Source: Epiperipatus broadwayi (taxonomy: Eukaryota > Onychophora > Udeonychophora > Euonychophora > Peripatidae). From it: 64,000 bases of DNA. The DNA lies in contig JAQFVV010000518.1 in NCBI GenBank assembly GCA_028023455.1, forward strand, positions 186,001 to 250,000, written 5' to 3'. A program made the translations under genes and the position numbers. Of the stretch, positions 1 through 12,420 are shown in pieces; positions within the stretch are counted from its first letter, which is position 1; the number at the start of each line of letters is the position of its first letter. The notes beneath the pieces were generated by a model. The model searched no databases and was not told where the DNA came from. It worked only from the letters and a program-made list of their open reading frames with translations.

Positions 1-1730
1 TTTCATAGGTTTTATTCTAATTTTATGTTGAATGATTCTTTAATTATGGCAGTGATTTCATAATTTTTGTTTTCATTTTAGTTTCTAGATGATAGATGTA
101 TCAAAGATTTTATGTGAGATTGTTGTTGTTCTGTTTGTTAAGCAAAAAAGCATAAAAAAATTATAAAGCTATTTTTTTAACTTAAAGATAATTTAGTTCA
201 TTTTAAACATAATATAATCATAGAATATATTTTATGATTATTATTTAAGATACGTTTTGGAAGAAATGTTCTCTATTTCTTTCTAGTGAATTTAGAAATA
301 TAAGTTGTGTGTTGTTGTTTTTTTTTTTAATTTATATGATAAATTTGCTGATTTATAAATATATTTATTACTTTATTTAGAAAGTAAGTTCTAAAAATAA
401 ATAGACACAGTATAAGTTTATTGTGCTACAATTTTTATTCCAACTAAAGGTTGCATAAATAAAAAGTGAGTTTTGTTAAGCAGAAGCTATTAATGTGAAA
501 TCCTTAAATTTTACAAGCACTGCATTTCTCAACCAAAAATTTATTTCAATCAATTCTTCAACAAATGCATAAATGATTCTGAATGAATAATTATTAGACT
601 TTGTAAATGCCAGATATAATAAATTGCTACAACAATTTAGAAGTCTAAATCTTGTTGATGATGAATGAAATTTTATTGAAATGTAAGCTATCTATTTCTT
701 ACAGAATTTTTTATAGTGGTGGATGAGAATTTTTCATTAGCCTTTAATCCATTAATAATAAACTCTGTATTAATACAGGTAGATGTTTCTGGTTATTGTT
801 TAAACTATTCCAAGATTTCTGCATGTGAAGTAATCTAACTTATTCTTTGCTGTTATTCCTATTTTTCAAGTGATAATCTAATATGACATATTTATTAGCA
901 TTAGTTATTGTCTCTAGATAATCAGGGTAAAAAAATTCTAAAGTGCAAAAAACAAAGGGAAATTTTTGGTGATATTTTTTTTTATTTTATATTATTTCAA
1001 GGTGCAGAATTTAAATGGTTATGTCCATATAAGTATCTTAGATAAGGTGAAAGATAAAAATATTTTTCAAGTTGATATTAAAAACTGTTTTCATTTTTAA
1101 CGATTTTTTTATATTTGTATTTAAATAAAATAAATATTTTAAATAATAATTGAATGACATTATCCCTTGGGAATTCATAAGAAGTTCAAGTGGTGAAAAT
1201 GTCAGAATTGGAATAGATTGGAGGCCGTTATACTCCATAGCATATGCTAAAAGTATTTTTTTTTTGCCATAACATTACTCAAACTGAAGAGCACTTATAT
1301 AAAAAATAATAATTGCTTTTATGTAGTACATTTAATTGTTTTCTAAAAAAATTAAACAATGTTTTGTAAACCATGGAAATTTTTACATATCACAAAGAAT
1401 TATAACTTGAGATGATACACATTCATAAAAGTCATTGCTAAACAATAATCTCAATTTCCTACACTGATTAATGCTAACCATCAAGACAAGATGGTAAATA
1501 AAAATACAAATATATCAGTAAAGATTGATCTTATTTGTGATTTTTTAACATTTATTTCTGGGAAGGCACTGAGAGAAATAAACTTTCAGAATATATATAT
1601 ATAACTTTCATTTGGTGTGATGCTTTCAGTTTCCTATAAACAAATGAAAAGAAAATAGTATACAGAAGTATATATATATATATGATAAACAAAAATGCAA
1701 GTTAAAAAACTTGCTAACGCTTGTATTTAT
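1..1730. other. AT-rich non-coding stretch, no gene seen
   Basis: No convincing coding exon or RNA gene is visible. The stretch holds poly-A/T runs and short TA microsatellites near 1,594-1,603 and 1,671-1,682. The only open frames are short and made of AT-rich codons, with no splice-site support. It could be intron or intergenic DNA; the sequence does not decide. Confidence 0.6.
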
Positions 1731-1933
1731 GTCCACAGATGGCGTTCTACCAAAAACACCGATCAAGCGTATGTTTCGTTTACATAAACGTCAGAGTAGT
1801 TAGTATTCACTATCTCTAACTATGATCTGAAAGTGGAATTATAGTTAGAGATAGTGAATACTAACTACTCTGACGTTTATGTAAACGAAACATACGCTTG
1901 ATCGGTGTTTTTGGTAGAACGCCATCTGTGGAC
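1731..1933. repeat. Perfect foldback element, 93-bp arms
   Basis: Left arm 1,731-1,823 and right arm 1,841-1,933 are exact reverse complements over 93 bp by base-by-base reading, with a 17-nt spacer. The arms begin GTCCACAGATGG and end CCATCTGTGGAC. TA-rich tracts lie outside. The arms have higher GC than their surroundings and no coding capacity. The absence of any arm mismatch implies recent origin, gene conversion between arms, or selection for a hairpin. The likely class is a hairpin MITE; a hairpin small-RNA precursor is an alternative. Confidence 0.9.
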
Positions 1934-2337
1934 ATATATATATATTAATAATGATTTAAATAGGTAATTGATTATGAATGTACTTGCTTGATGATTTATT
2001 AAGTAAGATAAAGTAACTTTTAAATAGTTTACCAGAGCAATGAGCTTTCTATTAGTCTCTTATAGAGAACAATGAAATGAGAGCACTGTGGTAAATATTT
2101 GAGTGCCTTTTAACTCTAGTTTTGATATCTTTAAAACTATACATAGTATTGATAAAATATAAAAACAGCCTTTAAAATCTTTATATAGAAATACAGATCT
2201 AGTCTGTATTCTAAGTAAAATAAATTAGATATAAAAAAAGATTTGTTTAAAATAATGTTTTTATGTAAATAGTTGACTAAGAAATGCAAAATAACAATGT
2301 AAGCCCCTTTCAGTTTTTTTTCATTGTTAATATTAGA

Positions 2338-2490
2338 GATCTTAAAAATTTAGGCTTGTTATAAAACAATTGGAAATTGCAGAAGTATTGTCATTTCGTA
2401 AAATCATTTGAGTTTTTCAAATGCTTTTATGAAATGGAAATATTCCTGCAATTTTCAATTGTTTTATAACAAGTCTAGATTCTTCAGATC
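2338..2490. repeat. Imperfect foldback, ~74-bp arms
   Basis: The left arm starts GATCTTAAAAATTTAGGCTT and the right arm (about 2,417-2,490) ends AAGTCTAGATTCTTCAGATC. The segment ACAATTGNAAATTGCAG is mirrored in the centre of each arm. Mismatches are scattered and the loop is only a few nucleotides. It looks like an aged hairpin MITE. No target duplication was resolved. Confidence 0.75.
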
Positions 2491-3576
2491 ATTGATATTT
2501 TCCAAGAATGGTAAATTAGCCAAGAGATAATTGCTTGGTTATTTTGTACTTTTTAGTGAGCTATTTACATAAATGCATGATCTTTAATGTGAATTTTACG
2601 AGTTTACTCATGGCCACTTGAAGTCACTCAAATTCCATCATTTTTAATACTACGGAAAAGATTGTACAATCATTTGAAAAGTTATAAAAAGTTCTGTAAG
2701 ATGCTTTCCTCTCTTGAATTATTTTACAAGTAAAAAAATCAATGAAACTGATGTTAAAGCTCTAACAAAGCTGATTGGCTCTTAGCTATCAAGGACATTC
2801 TGATTGGCTATCAAGGACAAAGAAAACTGCCTAGTCAAAGAAAAATGCTATGATTTTCATTTTGAAAATGATAAACAAATGTTTTAGACCATTTTAAAAG
2901 TATTCTTTGACAAATTATAAATTATTTTGACAAAATATGCTAAACATAAAACTATTTTAGAAAAATATTTAAGATTTTAGCAAAAAAATATTTACTTTTC
3001 TGCAACGTTAAACTGAGAAAGAAATTATTTACATCAGCAACTCTTTTTATTTCGTTACTAAGTTTTGCTTTTAAATTTGCCGCTATCAAATATTTCCATA
3101 ATAAATAAATAGAAATTTATTTTTGAAAAAACTTTCATTAACTTTCATAACCTGACAAATTATTAATATACTTTTTACAAATGAATCTAAAGTGAATATA
3201 ATATTAAAAGATGAATATATTTTGACAGTTGAGTTTATGTCTTGACCAATTAAAAGTTTACACTTTTACCTCACTTGGCCAATAAAGTAAAGCCACTACA
3301 AGGGTTAAAAAAAGAAAATATTTTTTTTTTCTATTTTCTATTTTTACTTTTTAGTCATATTTACATATTATTTTAAAAAATGGTTAAAATATAAAAAAAT
3401 CTGACAAAAATTATAATTTAATAATAAAATGTGAAAACAAAAAATATGCCCTTTAACAAACCAATTCTAAATTTAAATATGTGCGCATCTACTTATATAA
3501 AAATATTTATGTATTGACTTTCTAATTAAGTATGAGTTAAATGAATATTAATAAAATTTTATTCTACAAAAGTAAT
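2491..3576. other. AT-rich non-coding stretch
   Basis: There is a small direct repeat near 2,770-2,820 (CTGATTGGCT followed by ATCAAGGACA, twice). No gene or recognisable element was seen in the rest. Confidence 0.5.
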
Positions 3577-3650
3577 ATTTCCATTGGCTCAGTTGTAAAG
3601 GAGTTTTCTTGGGAAGCATAAAGTTGTGAATTTTAAATCAGAACAGATTT
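3577..3650 (+). repeat. tRNA-like SINE head relic
   Basis: TTGGCTCAGTTG resembles a Pol III A box. About 45 nt downstream, GTTGTGAATTTTAAATC resembles a decayed B box (GGTTCRANTCC). The spacing is tRNA-like, but no acceptor stem forms and the 3' side runs into AT-rich DNA. I read it as an old tRNA-derived SINE rather than a tRNA gene. Confidence 0.4.
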
Positions 3651-4195
3651 TTTTTTCATTGTTAATTCAAAAATGTAGATATACTGACAGAAACACAGAC
3701 ATGATAAGTTGATTATTTAAAACAGAAAATGTATGATATCCCTAAGCTAACCAATTGCATGCTGATGAAATTGTTTTCTTTCCTAGCTAAGAATAGCTGA
3801 TCAATAAAGTGTTGACATCTAGGTCGAGCAAGTATGACTGTCTATAAATAATTCCAGTTTACATAAATATTCTCAGAAATTTAACAAAAAAAAAAAAACT
3901 TTCAAGGTTTATTCAAACGCCAGATTGCATAATAGTAAATAAAGTACCAATTACTCTATAACAAGACTCGCATGCATAGTTACACCCATACATATGTTTA
4001 TACATACACTTATATACAAAATCACATATCCTTTATACATACATGTACACACATTTGTATGAATATTTACACCGACATTTGCAATTATATATATATACCT
4101 GCACACATACATACGAATTAATGTACGATCTCACTTACATTTGTAAGTTATTATATTTCTCACTTTCCATTTTTTGTTTAGCAGAGTTAAAAATA

Positions 4196-4376
4196 ATGAG
4201 TGGGCAAAGATCTCAAACAGACTTTTTATGTTATTATTCTTCACTCGATGACAGAGTAAAGGATAAACAACTAATTCAACTCTGGCAGCTTTTTCAATTT
4301 AAAAATGTCTTGATTTCTTTGCCTAATAAGGAAATGAGTGGTCGTTTTATTACCCTTGATTGGGTTAAAAAAATAT
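4196..4376 (+). CDS. Possible first coding exon of an unrecognised gene
   Basis: An open frame starts at ATG 4,196 and runs 60 codons (MSGQRSQTDFLCYYSSLDDR... to ...FITLDWVKKI), then meets a good donor, AT|GTAAGT, at 4,377, leaving phase 1. A pyrimidine-rich tract and acceptor (TTTTTTGTTTAG, AG at 4,180-4,181) lie just upstream, so the exon would carry 12-15 nt of 5' UTR. The codon mix is richer in D, Q, L and W than the AT-driven frames nearby. The frame stays open upstream to 4,043, but that part is a CA/TA-rich microsatellite-like translation and is probably not coding. I do not recognise the protein, and no partner exon could be identified in the following kilobases. This is an inference from splice signals plus composition; a chance frame remains possible. 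Confidence 0.4.
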
Positions 4377-4382
4377 GTAAGT

Positions 4383-5282
4383 TTTAAAAAGGAGTTTTTA
4401 TACTATAAAGCATTCTAATATTTTATATATATAAAAAAAGGTTACGCCGCTATTTTTTTAAAAATTCATTTCCGTTTAATTTTTAAAACATTATATATAA
4501 TATTGCAAACACACACACACTATATACATAGGTATATAAATTATGAAATTCTTATCAAAGAAACCAAGCAGGAGACGGTTGTCATAATGATAGTTTCCAG
4601 GACTTTATACTAACCTATAATGTGGCAAAATAAATGAAAATCCAAAGTATATGTAGAAAAATTATTTATCTAAGTTGTAAATTCATTAAAACTTTCTATT
4701 CGTCTTAAATATTTTTTCCTATTTCACGGTAGATAATTTTTAATCTAAATTGTATATATACAAAACAATTATTAATTAATATTGATTAATGTTTAAAAAA
4801 GATATTGATTGTTGTTTTCAATTCTGCCTTAGGAATTTATTGCAATGTTTAAATGCTTAATATTTAAGTAGACCCCATTGTTAAAATCAGTTGTTGAAAG
4901 TTCTGGCTTATCTGATGGAAATAAAAGGATATTCAAATTACATATATAATACAGGAGGGTTTGACTGTGTTTTTATGCTGGATGACAATTTAAAACAAAA
5001 TGAAAACTGCGCTATAATATCCACGAATTTGATTTTATGTATATATGCAATAAATCAAGTATTTTAATTTTAACGAATGAAAGATTATTTATGATTATTT
5101 AAAAGGAAATGATTTGACAGGAATTGTATAATATGTGTTAAGACCATCTAGATTAAAATTATCCAGCAATAGACAGAAACATTGGTCTGCTTTATTTCCT
5201 TGCTGGGTCCTAAAAAAAATTATTGTCAATTATCGAAATAATCATCTCTTATTAACCATAAATATCATTGATTAAAATTAGA
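4383..5282. other. AT-rich stretch, intron-like
   Basis: Nothing recognisable is present beyond a short CA run near 4,509-4,520. If the exon at 4.2 kb is real, this is intron. No acceptor with a following open frame in matching phase stands out. Confidence 0.4.
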
Positions 5283-5610
5283 CTGGGCTGGTTAAGGGAA
5301 TTGTTTCGAGCGCTGGATTATGAGCCTACTACCCGAATATGTTAGTCTTCAGACTAGCTGGCGCCCCGGGGTTTACCCCGAAACAAATAAAGTATTTGGA
5401 TGGTAGGGGTTTGAATCTAGCCGAGATGGGCCATTGTTGATAGTTAAAGCTATTAATAAGATCTCCCATTTTGCTCGAACGTGCCGGTTCGTTCACCTAA
5501 CCTTTATAATATTATAGATGTATTGTGAAGGAGTTTGAAACCGGCCAAAACTTATATATACGTATAAGTAGGTGGTTTCAGCGGTTCGACCCGGTACATA
5601 TATATATATA
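5283..5610 (+). repeat. Dispersed SINE-like repeat, copy 1
   Basis: This is a GC-richer island containing CTGGATTATGAGCC, then a hairpin (CCCCGGGGTTTACCCC, 5,353-5,378), then AAATAAAGTATTTGGATGG and GGGTTTGAATCTAGCC. A diverged copy of the same order of blocks sits at 24.6 kb: CTGGATT, a GNGCC...TTTGATCCTC hairpin-like block, AAATAAAATACTTTGGATG, TTCTGAATCCAGC and GGGCCA. The pair establishes a dispersed repeat. The body is compatible with a tRNA-related SINE, but no clean A/B box pair was assigned. An unrelated tail (GGTTCGACCCGG, 5,583-5,595) follows before a TA microsatellite. Confidence 0.6.
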
Positions 5611-7116
5611 TGTATATATATATAGAAAGATTAAATACTACTCTGAAATAAAGTATGTTTGTGATTTATATATAAATGTGTGATGCGTATTATGTCATTA
5701 ATTTTTGAATATATTTATGCTTTGAAAACAACTAATGTAGAATCAAAGGGTGTTTAAGCTTCTATTTCAATTGAGGAATGGAGAATAACCAAGATATGTA
5801 TATATGAGATAAACTTGTCATAACTTTTTTTTCCTGATTCGATAACTAACAATAATATGAATGCAGTTTGGAAGACTATGAGTTGATTTGATTGATATTG
5901 TGTATATATATTATACCGGTCGAAAATGTATGTCCATTCAACAAGACTTACAACCTGAGCAAAGGTACCCTGAATCCAATCATGCCCAAGATACAAAGGT
6001 CAGGAGCAATCATGAATTCTAATCTGTTTGCCCATTCCCCAAATCTATATCATTATGGACAACACTTATGATGATACTACATAAATTAATTATTTCTGGG
6101 CTGGGTGCTACATCGTTTTGCATGAGAACTCAGCTGATGATGATAAGAGAGATTGGGTGAACCCAAGATATAAGTTAAAAACATACATAAATATAAATAT
6201 TATTAAGGAAATTAGAACAACTGAATTAAATTTAAAAATATAAATATTTATTTTAACAAAATTCAAGATGGTTTTATATATTCAACTTCATGCATTTAAA
6301 ACTTTATTTTTGGTTACAAATATTGACGATCTTGATACAATTATTTTATTTTAATAGATATTAATTTAGTGCAGCAGTTACAATACTGAACATATATTTA
6401 AAATAGGTTTTTTTTTTTTATTATTCAACATTACAAAATAGATTTTTTTTATTTTTTATTCAACATTACAAAATGAATCTGGGTGTTTTGGTGGACGTTT
6501 ATACATTAAGAATAATACATATTAAGATAAGATAGAGTCTCTCTGATTATACGATTTTAGTAGAGTGCCCTTGGCATTTCATACATAAGTTTATTTTCAT
6601 TTATAGACTTTATTTGTAACAATAAAATAAGGATACATTTTGATTAGTAAGTAGACTATAAACATTATTTATTTCACATTTAACGGTTAAATATAGTGAA
6701 ACTCTATCAATACGGGAATGGCTTATTTCAATAAAGGGGAGAACAGCTTCATCAGAGGTTGGATTTAAACTCCAACTAAAAATATTACAAAGAGAAAAAC
6801 ATTTCATTATTACACATCATTACGGTTTATTTTGTTAAACAGGCTAAAAAACTAACTATAAGAAATTGTGGTGTTAGCATTATGTCAATGAGAAAAAGGA
6901 TGGCAACTTAGGCTGAGCAAACATCATTCTCTTTGAAGGTCGTATGCCAGCTTCAGGCTGGAGTGGTACCGAAAGAAAAAAAAGGTTGGTAGGAAGTTGC
7001 TATGGGTCTGGATCACAATAAAGCCATACAGAGCTTCATATACACTAACCTGCATATTTCAGAGGTAAACTTATACCCCTGTTATAGAACAATAAAAAAG
7101 GATGGAAGGCTTTGAA
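5611..7116. other. Non-coding stretch
   Basis: A (TA)n tract is followed by AT-rich sequence. There is a short direct duplication of a T-rich block with TATTCAACATTACAAAAT near 6,420-6,475. A GC-richer patch around 6,900-7,080 looks like an old repeat but was not identified. No gene was seen. Confidence 0.5.
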
Positions 7117-7228
7117 TCCCTGGAATGAGGTACAGGTGAATCAAAGCAGTATATAAATATATACTTGGAGGAGAAGAATGACGAATGAAGATGATCAGGA
7201 TTCCCTGGAATGAGGTACAGGTGAATCA
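7117..7228 (+). repeat. 27-bp direct repeat pair
   Basis: A 27-bp sequence beginning TCCCTGGAATGAGGTACAGG occurs identically at 7,117-7,143 and 7,202-7,228, and a related CAAAGCANTAT block follows each copy. The pair may be the edge of an element that duplicated locally. Function is unknown. Confidence 0.8.
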
Positions 7229-9060
7229 GATCAAAGCACTATGTGGCTTATTAATAATTTGACATATGCCAGCAATGCTATTATAAGACTATAAAAACAT
7301 TGGATTTAAAGACTAAATATAAAGCCTTAAATAGTTTAACAAATACGTAATGACATGTTAAAATAATGACCCAAGTAAGATAGAATCATTAATCAGAAGT
7401 TAAAACTATAATTAATGAAGCATGCATTGCTCCCCCTTCTTGAATCAATCCGATTTGGTTTAACACATAAAAAAACCTAAAATTCAAGCACAAAAGTGCA
7501 AATAACAAAATAGAATAAGGTCATCAGCCTTTTGGCAATGATGATCAATAAAGAAATTCATTAAATTAATGAACACCAATATCCACCCCAGATTGCAAAG
7601 TATTTATACATTTTTGTATAAATTTATGATAAAACATTTATTTAAAAGCATGTATTCATTTAAAATACAAACTCAATCTTACAAACTATTTAGATATAAA
7701 TAATAAGAACTCATTAATTCCCCCCTCTTCTATTCCACAGCGGGATATAGAAATTCACAAGACTAAGTTTGATTGACATTTACAAATATATATTAAATGA
7801 AAATAAAAATAAAAAAACATTAAAATAAATTATAACTGTGCTAAATTATTAAAAAATAAGAAGCGTGAGTTGGATGAAGTATTTCATAGTAGTATTAATT
7901 TGATAGAAGAGAATCGATATCAAGGAAATAATTAATTTAACATGCTCACCAATTAGCAAGTTAAAAAGAGATTTAACATAAAGAAAACATTAATTTTATA
8001 GTTATAAGCTAGAATTAGGTAATACAATTATGTCTTTGGGATGGTTACTTCAGGATTCTATGAAATACTGACAAATCTTTAGTGCAGGTGGCAATCTTTG
8101 ACAGCATAGTCACTCTTGAGTGGTAGGAGCTACATCATGCATGGTGAAGGGTGGAGCTGAAGATAGAGGGGAAGGTGACTTAAACTCCTCTTTTTAAAAA
8201 TCAAACAGATATGAAGTTGGTTAACAACTCTTGACCAAACTCTGACACAATAGATTTTTGGACATATCTATACAAACTTTGAGATATTCAAAGAATGTTT
8301 TTAATTAAACTTCTTATCTTTAATTTACAGAAATATTTTATCTATTGTTTGTGGAGATGCAATCACTAGATAACTGTTCAAAAATAAATTCAAATCAATT
8401 TCTAGATTGGAAATAGATTTGATAAAATGTTAACAGCTAACTAAAATCAATAAGCTTTGTTTTAAATTTTACTTTTATTAACTTTAATTTAAAAACTCCT
8501 TTTGAATTCATGAATCCCACCCCTTTAATTACTCTTGGACAGTTAATGACTGCATCTCCCATCTTGAATATTTGTGTAATTATATGAAGAAAAATATCTA
8601 TAAAATAAATAACATATAGTTAAGAAAAAAAATACAAAATTATTTACAAGATTTGTTTGTGTTTTTATATAATATAAAAGCTCCATTAATATATGTATAT
8701 ATCTGAGGTGCATCCATAAAAGTTAATATTTAAAATTTAAGAAATTTTTTATTTGAAATTTATATTATAAATTTTTCTAGACGCTTCTCAGAAATATATG
8801 TATAGTTTATATACAAGTGACAAAAAAACAGGATGAAATGTGGGTTAAATGGTAGAACAGTGAATCTCAATCTTGGGCTAAGATTGACTGCTACAATATG
8901 AACTATTAATATTAACCTTTTTTGAATTTTCCAGAAATTCTTCCAATATTACAAAACTATGTTAAGTAGCTGTAAAAACATAATGATAAATGATATAGAA
9001 ATTTCTTTTGTTATTGCTTTATAAACTTTACATGTTTTTATTTCTTATATATTTATACTT
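7229..9060. other. AT-rich non-coding stretch
   Basis: No gene, RNA or clear element was recognised. Short purine- or pyrimidine-rich patches and A/T homopolymers are present. Confidence 0.5.
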
Positions 9061-9063
9061 ATA

Positions 9064-9108
<45 letters not shown>
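9061..9108. repeat. (TA)n microsatellite
   Basis: A nearly pure TA dinucleotide tract of about 45 bp, preceded by imperfect TTATATATTTA units. It lies just outside the foldback element at 9.18 kb. Confidence 0.9.
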
Positions 9109-9110
<2 letters not shown>

Positions 9111-9179
9111 AAATTACTATACAGAAAAAGAATCAGAATTAAAAACAATTCTTTTTTATGTTGTACTTCAAGTATACAA

Positions 9180-9568
9180 TAGTCAAATATGTTTAAAAAT
9201 ACATATATACAAGTAACATAGATTACAAATTATAAAATTATCATAGAGAAGCCTTTTTCGGCAAATTATGTTTTTTGCCCTTTTCACTATGTCTCCACGA
9301 TTTAAAGCACATACAGCGACATCTATATCAATATATGAGAGAAAACAGATAAACAAAAAAAATCACATAATAGATCATGTCAGATATTCATTTGTTTATC
9401 TGTCTTCTTTCATATATTGATATAGATGTTGCTGTATGTGCTTTAAATTGTAGAGACATATTAAAAAGGGCAAAAACATAATTTGCTGACAAAGGCTTTT
9501 CTATGATAATTTTATAATTTGTAATCTATGTTGCTTGTATATATGTATTTTTAAACATATTTGACTAT
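9180..9568. repeat. Foldback element, ~175-bp arms
   Basis: The left arm (about 9,180-9,356) begins TAGTCAAATATGTTTAAAAA and the right arm (about 9,391-9,568) ends with its complement, TTTTTAAACATATTTGACTA. The arms align almost throughout, including the internal GATATAGATGT/ACATCTATATC and GGGCAAAA/TTTTGCCC blocks, with few mismatches. The spacer is about 35 nt. No coding capacity. It is a hairpin-type non-autonomous element of unassigned superfamily. Confidence 0.85.
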
Positions 9569-10167
9569 TATATATATTATTTTCAAATATTGTCAAACCA
9601 TTACAAATAAAGATAAAATTTAATCCATTTCTTTTGATCCTTGGATTCTTTTTTTCACATCATTGTAACAAAATTCCTTATATCATCTGTCTATCTACAC
9701 ACAATCTCTTTCTAGATTTTTCATAATTTTTTGCTACCAAGAAGACATCAATTATTAATCAATTACTATTTCTTTTAAAAGTATGAAATACCTAACTATA
9801 TTTCAGTTTTTTAATTCTTTTAGTAATATCAATAATATCTGTTTGTTCTCTTACCAACATATTTTACTTTTAATCCTTTCTTATAATCCCCAGTATACAT
9901 CTACCATAATTGTTGGATCATCTACAGTTTTTGTATTGCTTGTATGTTAAGCACTCAGATTTTTATATAAAAACTATTACAGTTCAATATGTAGGTATAC
10001 TGTAATTCTTACAACAATTCCCAAAGCTTTGAAACATTATTTTCAAAAATAATCACATCATTTTGAAAATCCATATATATTTAATATTAATAAATATTGA
10101 ATAAATAAAATTACATATGATAAAGATTTAAATTAATGCACTATACAAGCTTATCCACACCTGCACA

Positions 10168-10645
10168 TATATAATGTAATATAAGGGATTCAAACTCAGA
10201 CTTCCACACAATCCTCAACTCTCTATGCAATCTCATATTGCAGACCTACCTGATTATACACATGTTGAAAATTTAAAAAAAGACATCTGAAAAAGGCAAA
10301 TGACTCCCAATATATATTTCTGACTAAACTAATACACTTTATTTGTCTAAATTACAATCTTTATCATATAATATAAGGGATTCAAATTCAGACTTTCACA
10401 CAAACCTCAACTCTCCATGCCATCTTATATTGCTGACCCACCTGATCATACACATGTTGAAAATTTATCATGTGCATGATCAGGTGGGTCAGCAATGTAA
10501 GATGGCATGGAGATTTGAGGGTTGTGTGAAAGTCTGAGTTTGAATCCCTTATATGATAAAGATTGTAATTTAGACAAATAAAGTGTATTAGTTTAGTCAG
10601 AAATATATATTGGGAGTTATTTGCCTTTTTCAGATGTCTTTTTTC
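10168..10645. repeat. Compound foldback with tRNA-like segment
   Basis: Arms of about 180 bp (10,275-10,456 and 10,469-10,645) pair around a 12-nt centre. Each arm holds a tRNA-like block: on the plus strand of the right arm, AAGATGGCATGGAG (A-box-like) and, about 40 nt later, GAGTTTGAATCCC (B-box-like). A further direct copy of part of the left arm precedes it at 10,168-10,272. The tRNA-like block also appears in the 40-kb foldback (ATAAGATGGAGTGG ... GAGTTCAAATCCC), so the two belong to related families. I infer an inverted duplication of a tRNA-derived SINE. Confidence 0.75.
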
Positions 10646-12174
10646 ATATTATTCAAGCAGCTTTAGTGAAATGAAAGTTAAAATATATAACTATAATACC
10701 AATAGGAGGGGGAAAGTTGTAATTGGATTAAGAATATCACATGGTTGTGTTAATAAATGTGACATTAATTTTTAATTAAGTTCAACTTTTATATCTAGGC
10801 TAAAAATGATAGGACAATATCTAATCTAATAAATGACAAGTAGGAGTCATTATTATATTTATTGAAAGTGGAGGGTATAAAATATGAAGTGGTATTAAAA
10901 TGGCATTAGTACATCAAACAAGAGAAAATTGATATTGACAAATAATTGAACAATTGATGAAGACACTGTATGAGATTGTGACTTGGGTTAACCGAAGATT
11001 TGATTCATTTTAAAGATGAATTTTGCACAATTTTTAATGTAAAAATATTTTTTAAGTATTCAAAAAGATGAACTGCATAGAGTTGCTCATCATAATGGAA
11101 AACTATAGAAATATTTCTAATATAAAGAAAAAAACTGAATTGTCAGGTTATCTTATTACCTCAAATAATCTGTCTAACATTAATCAAATAATGGCATCTT
11201 ATGAAGTTTATAGTAATAAATACTGTAGCATTAAACAAAAAAAAAAAAATCCAAAAGATAATGAATATATGAAAAAAATACATTATATAACATTACAAAT
11301 TCAGAAAATTTAGTATTTTCAAAAAAAAAAAAAAAATAAAGCATATAAAAATATATAGTAAACTTCGAATTCCATTTTAATAAACATAATAAATAGGTTG
11401 TTCATCAGATATTGTCTGCATTATTTCAGCATACACTTAAATCACAATTTTAGACATCTTTTTTTACTTTTTTTTAATATTTTGGAAAAAAATTTGCTGA
11501 AATTTTAATTTGTCATATGTAAGAAAAAAACTATAAAAAAATAAAAGCCACAAATCTGATTAAGATATATCCAAATCATCTTTTTGATTTTGAAAAATAA
11601 AACAACAAGCTCATTAATTTTAAGTATAATGAGAAAAAATAATGCATATATATGGTATATACTTATATGGAATAAGTTGTCTAGGAGTATATTAATCAAA
11701 AATAGATTTCTTATTCAGGTCTTCAGTAAAACATGCACTGATTATTGATTGATCTAAAGGCAGAAACATCATGCCTACAAACTTACATGCTGATATAGAC
11801 ATTACTAAAAATTCATAATATTTTTTATTCATAAAATATAATGACTTAATTGATAAATGTATAACTGATAATTTATATTTTAGATGAACTTTCTAATTCA
11901 GAATGAGATTTTTAACCTAGATCAATTACCACAGGGTTTCTAATTTATAATAGTTCCCACTTTTTCTTTATACTTCTGTTTTACTTGAATAATTTAAAAT
12001 TACTTTCTTTAGATAATTCTAATTGAACAAAATGTGAAATCTTTTCATTTATATATAATACAAAGAAAATATCCGTTAATTAAAATTATTGTAATATCAA
12101 TATACAATTTGAAAGCTCTTAAAAAACGCTAAAATAATTTTTATAAATGCATTAAATAACATCTACACTACCAC
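10646..12174. other. AT-rich non-coding stretch
   Basis: Only poly-A/T-rich sequence with short AT-codon frames was seen. No gene or repeat family was identified. Confidence 0.5.
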
Positions 12175-12420
12175 CTATTCATTCGAAAACATATGAATAA
12201 AGATATAGTAAAACACAAATAATGGCCAAGATGCATTTTGTGTCAAAACAGTCATCAATTGGTCCAGGTCACCATATCTCATATATATCTTTATCATATG
12301 TACAGTATTTATCAATAGTAACTTGTTACATTTTGATTTACAACTGTTAAATTTATTCCACCTACAACACTGAAACAATCCACTCTAGATAAATATGGTA
12401 ATCTTTTATTAAACTAGAGA
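12175..12420 (-). repeat. Ribozyme-bearing repeat family, degenerate copy
   Basis: This copy shares TCATCAATTGGTCCAGGTCA, the TCATATATATCTTTAT block, TATTTATCAAT and ATTAAACTAGAG, in that order, with the copy at 54.65-54.86 kb. The hammerhead-like core that is well preserved there is decayed here: on the minus strand TTGATGA, an unpaired stem II and CAAAA at 12,236-12,258. It is an old member of the family. Confidence 0.6.

Noticed and set aside
3577-3650. Functional tRNA gene
   Set aside because: A- and B-box-like motifs exist but no cloverleaf or acceptor stem forms.
7117-7228. Short direct repeats as a CRISPR array
   Set aside because: Only two repeats, eukaryotic context and no cas genes.
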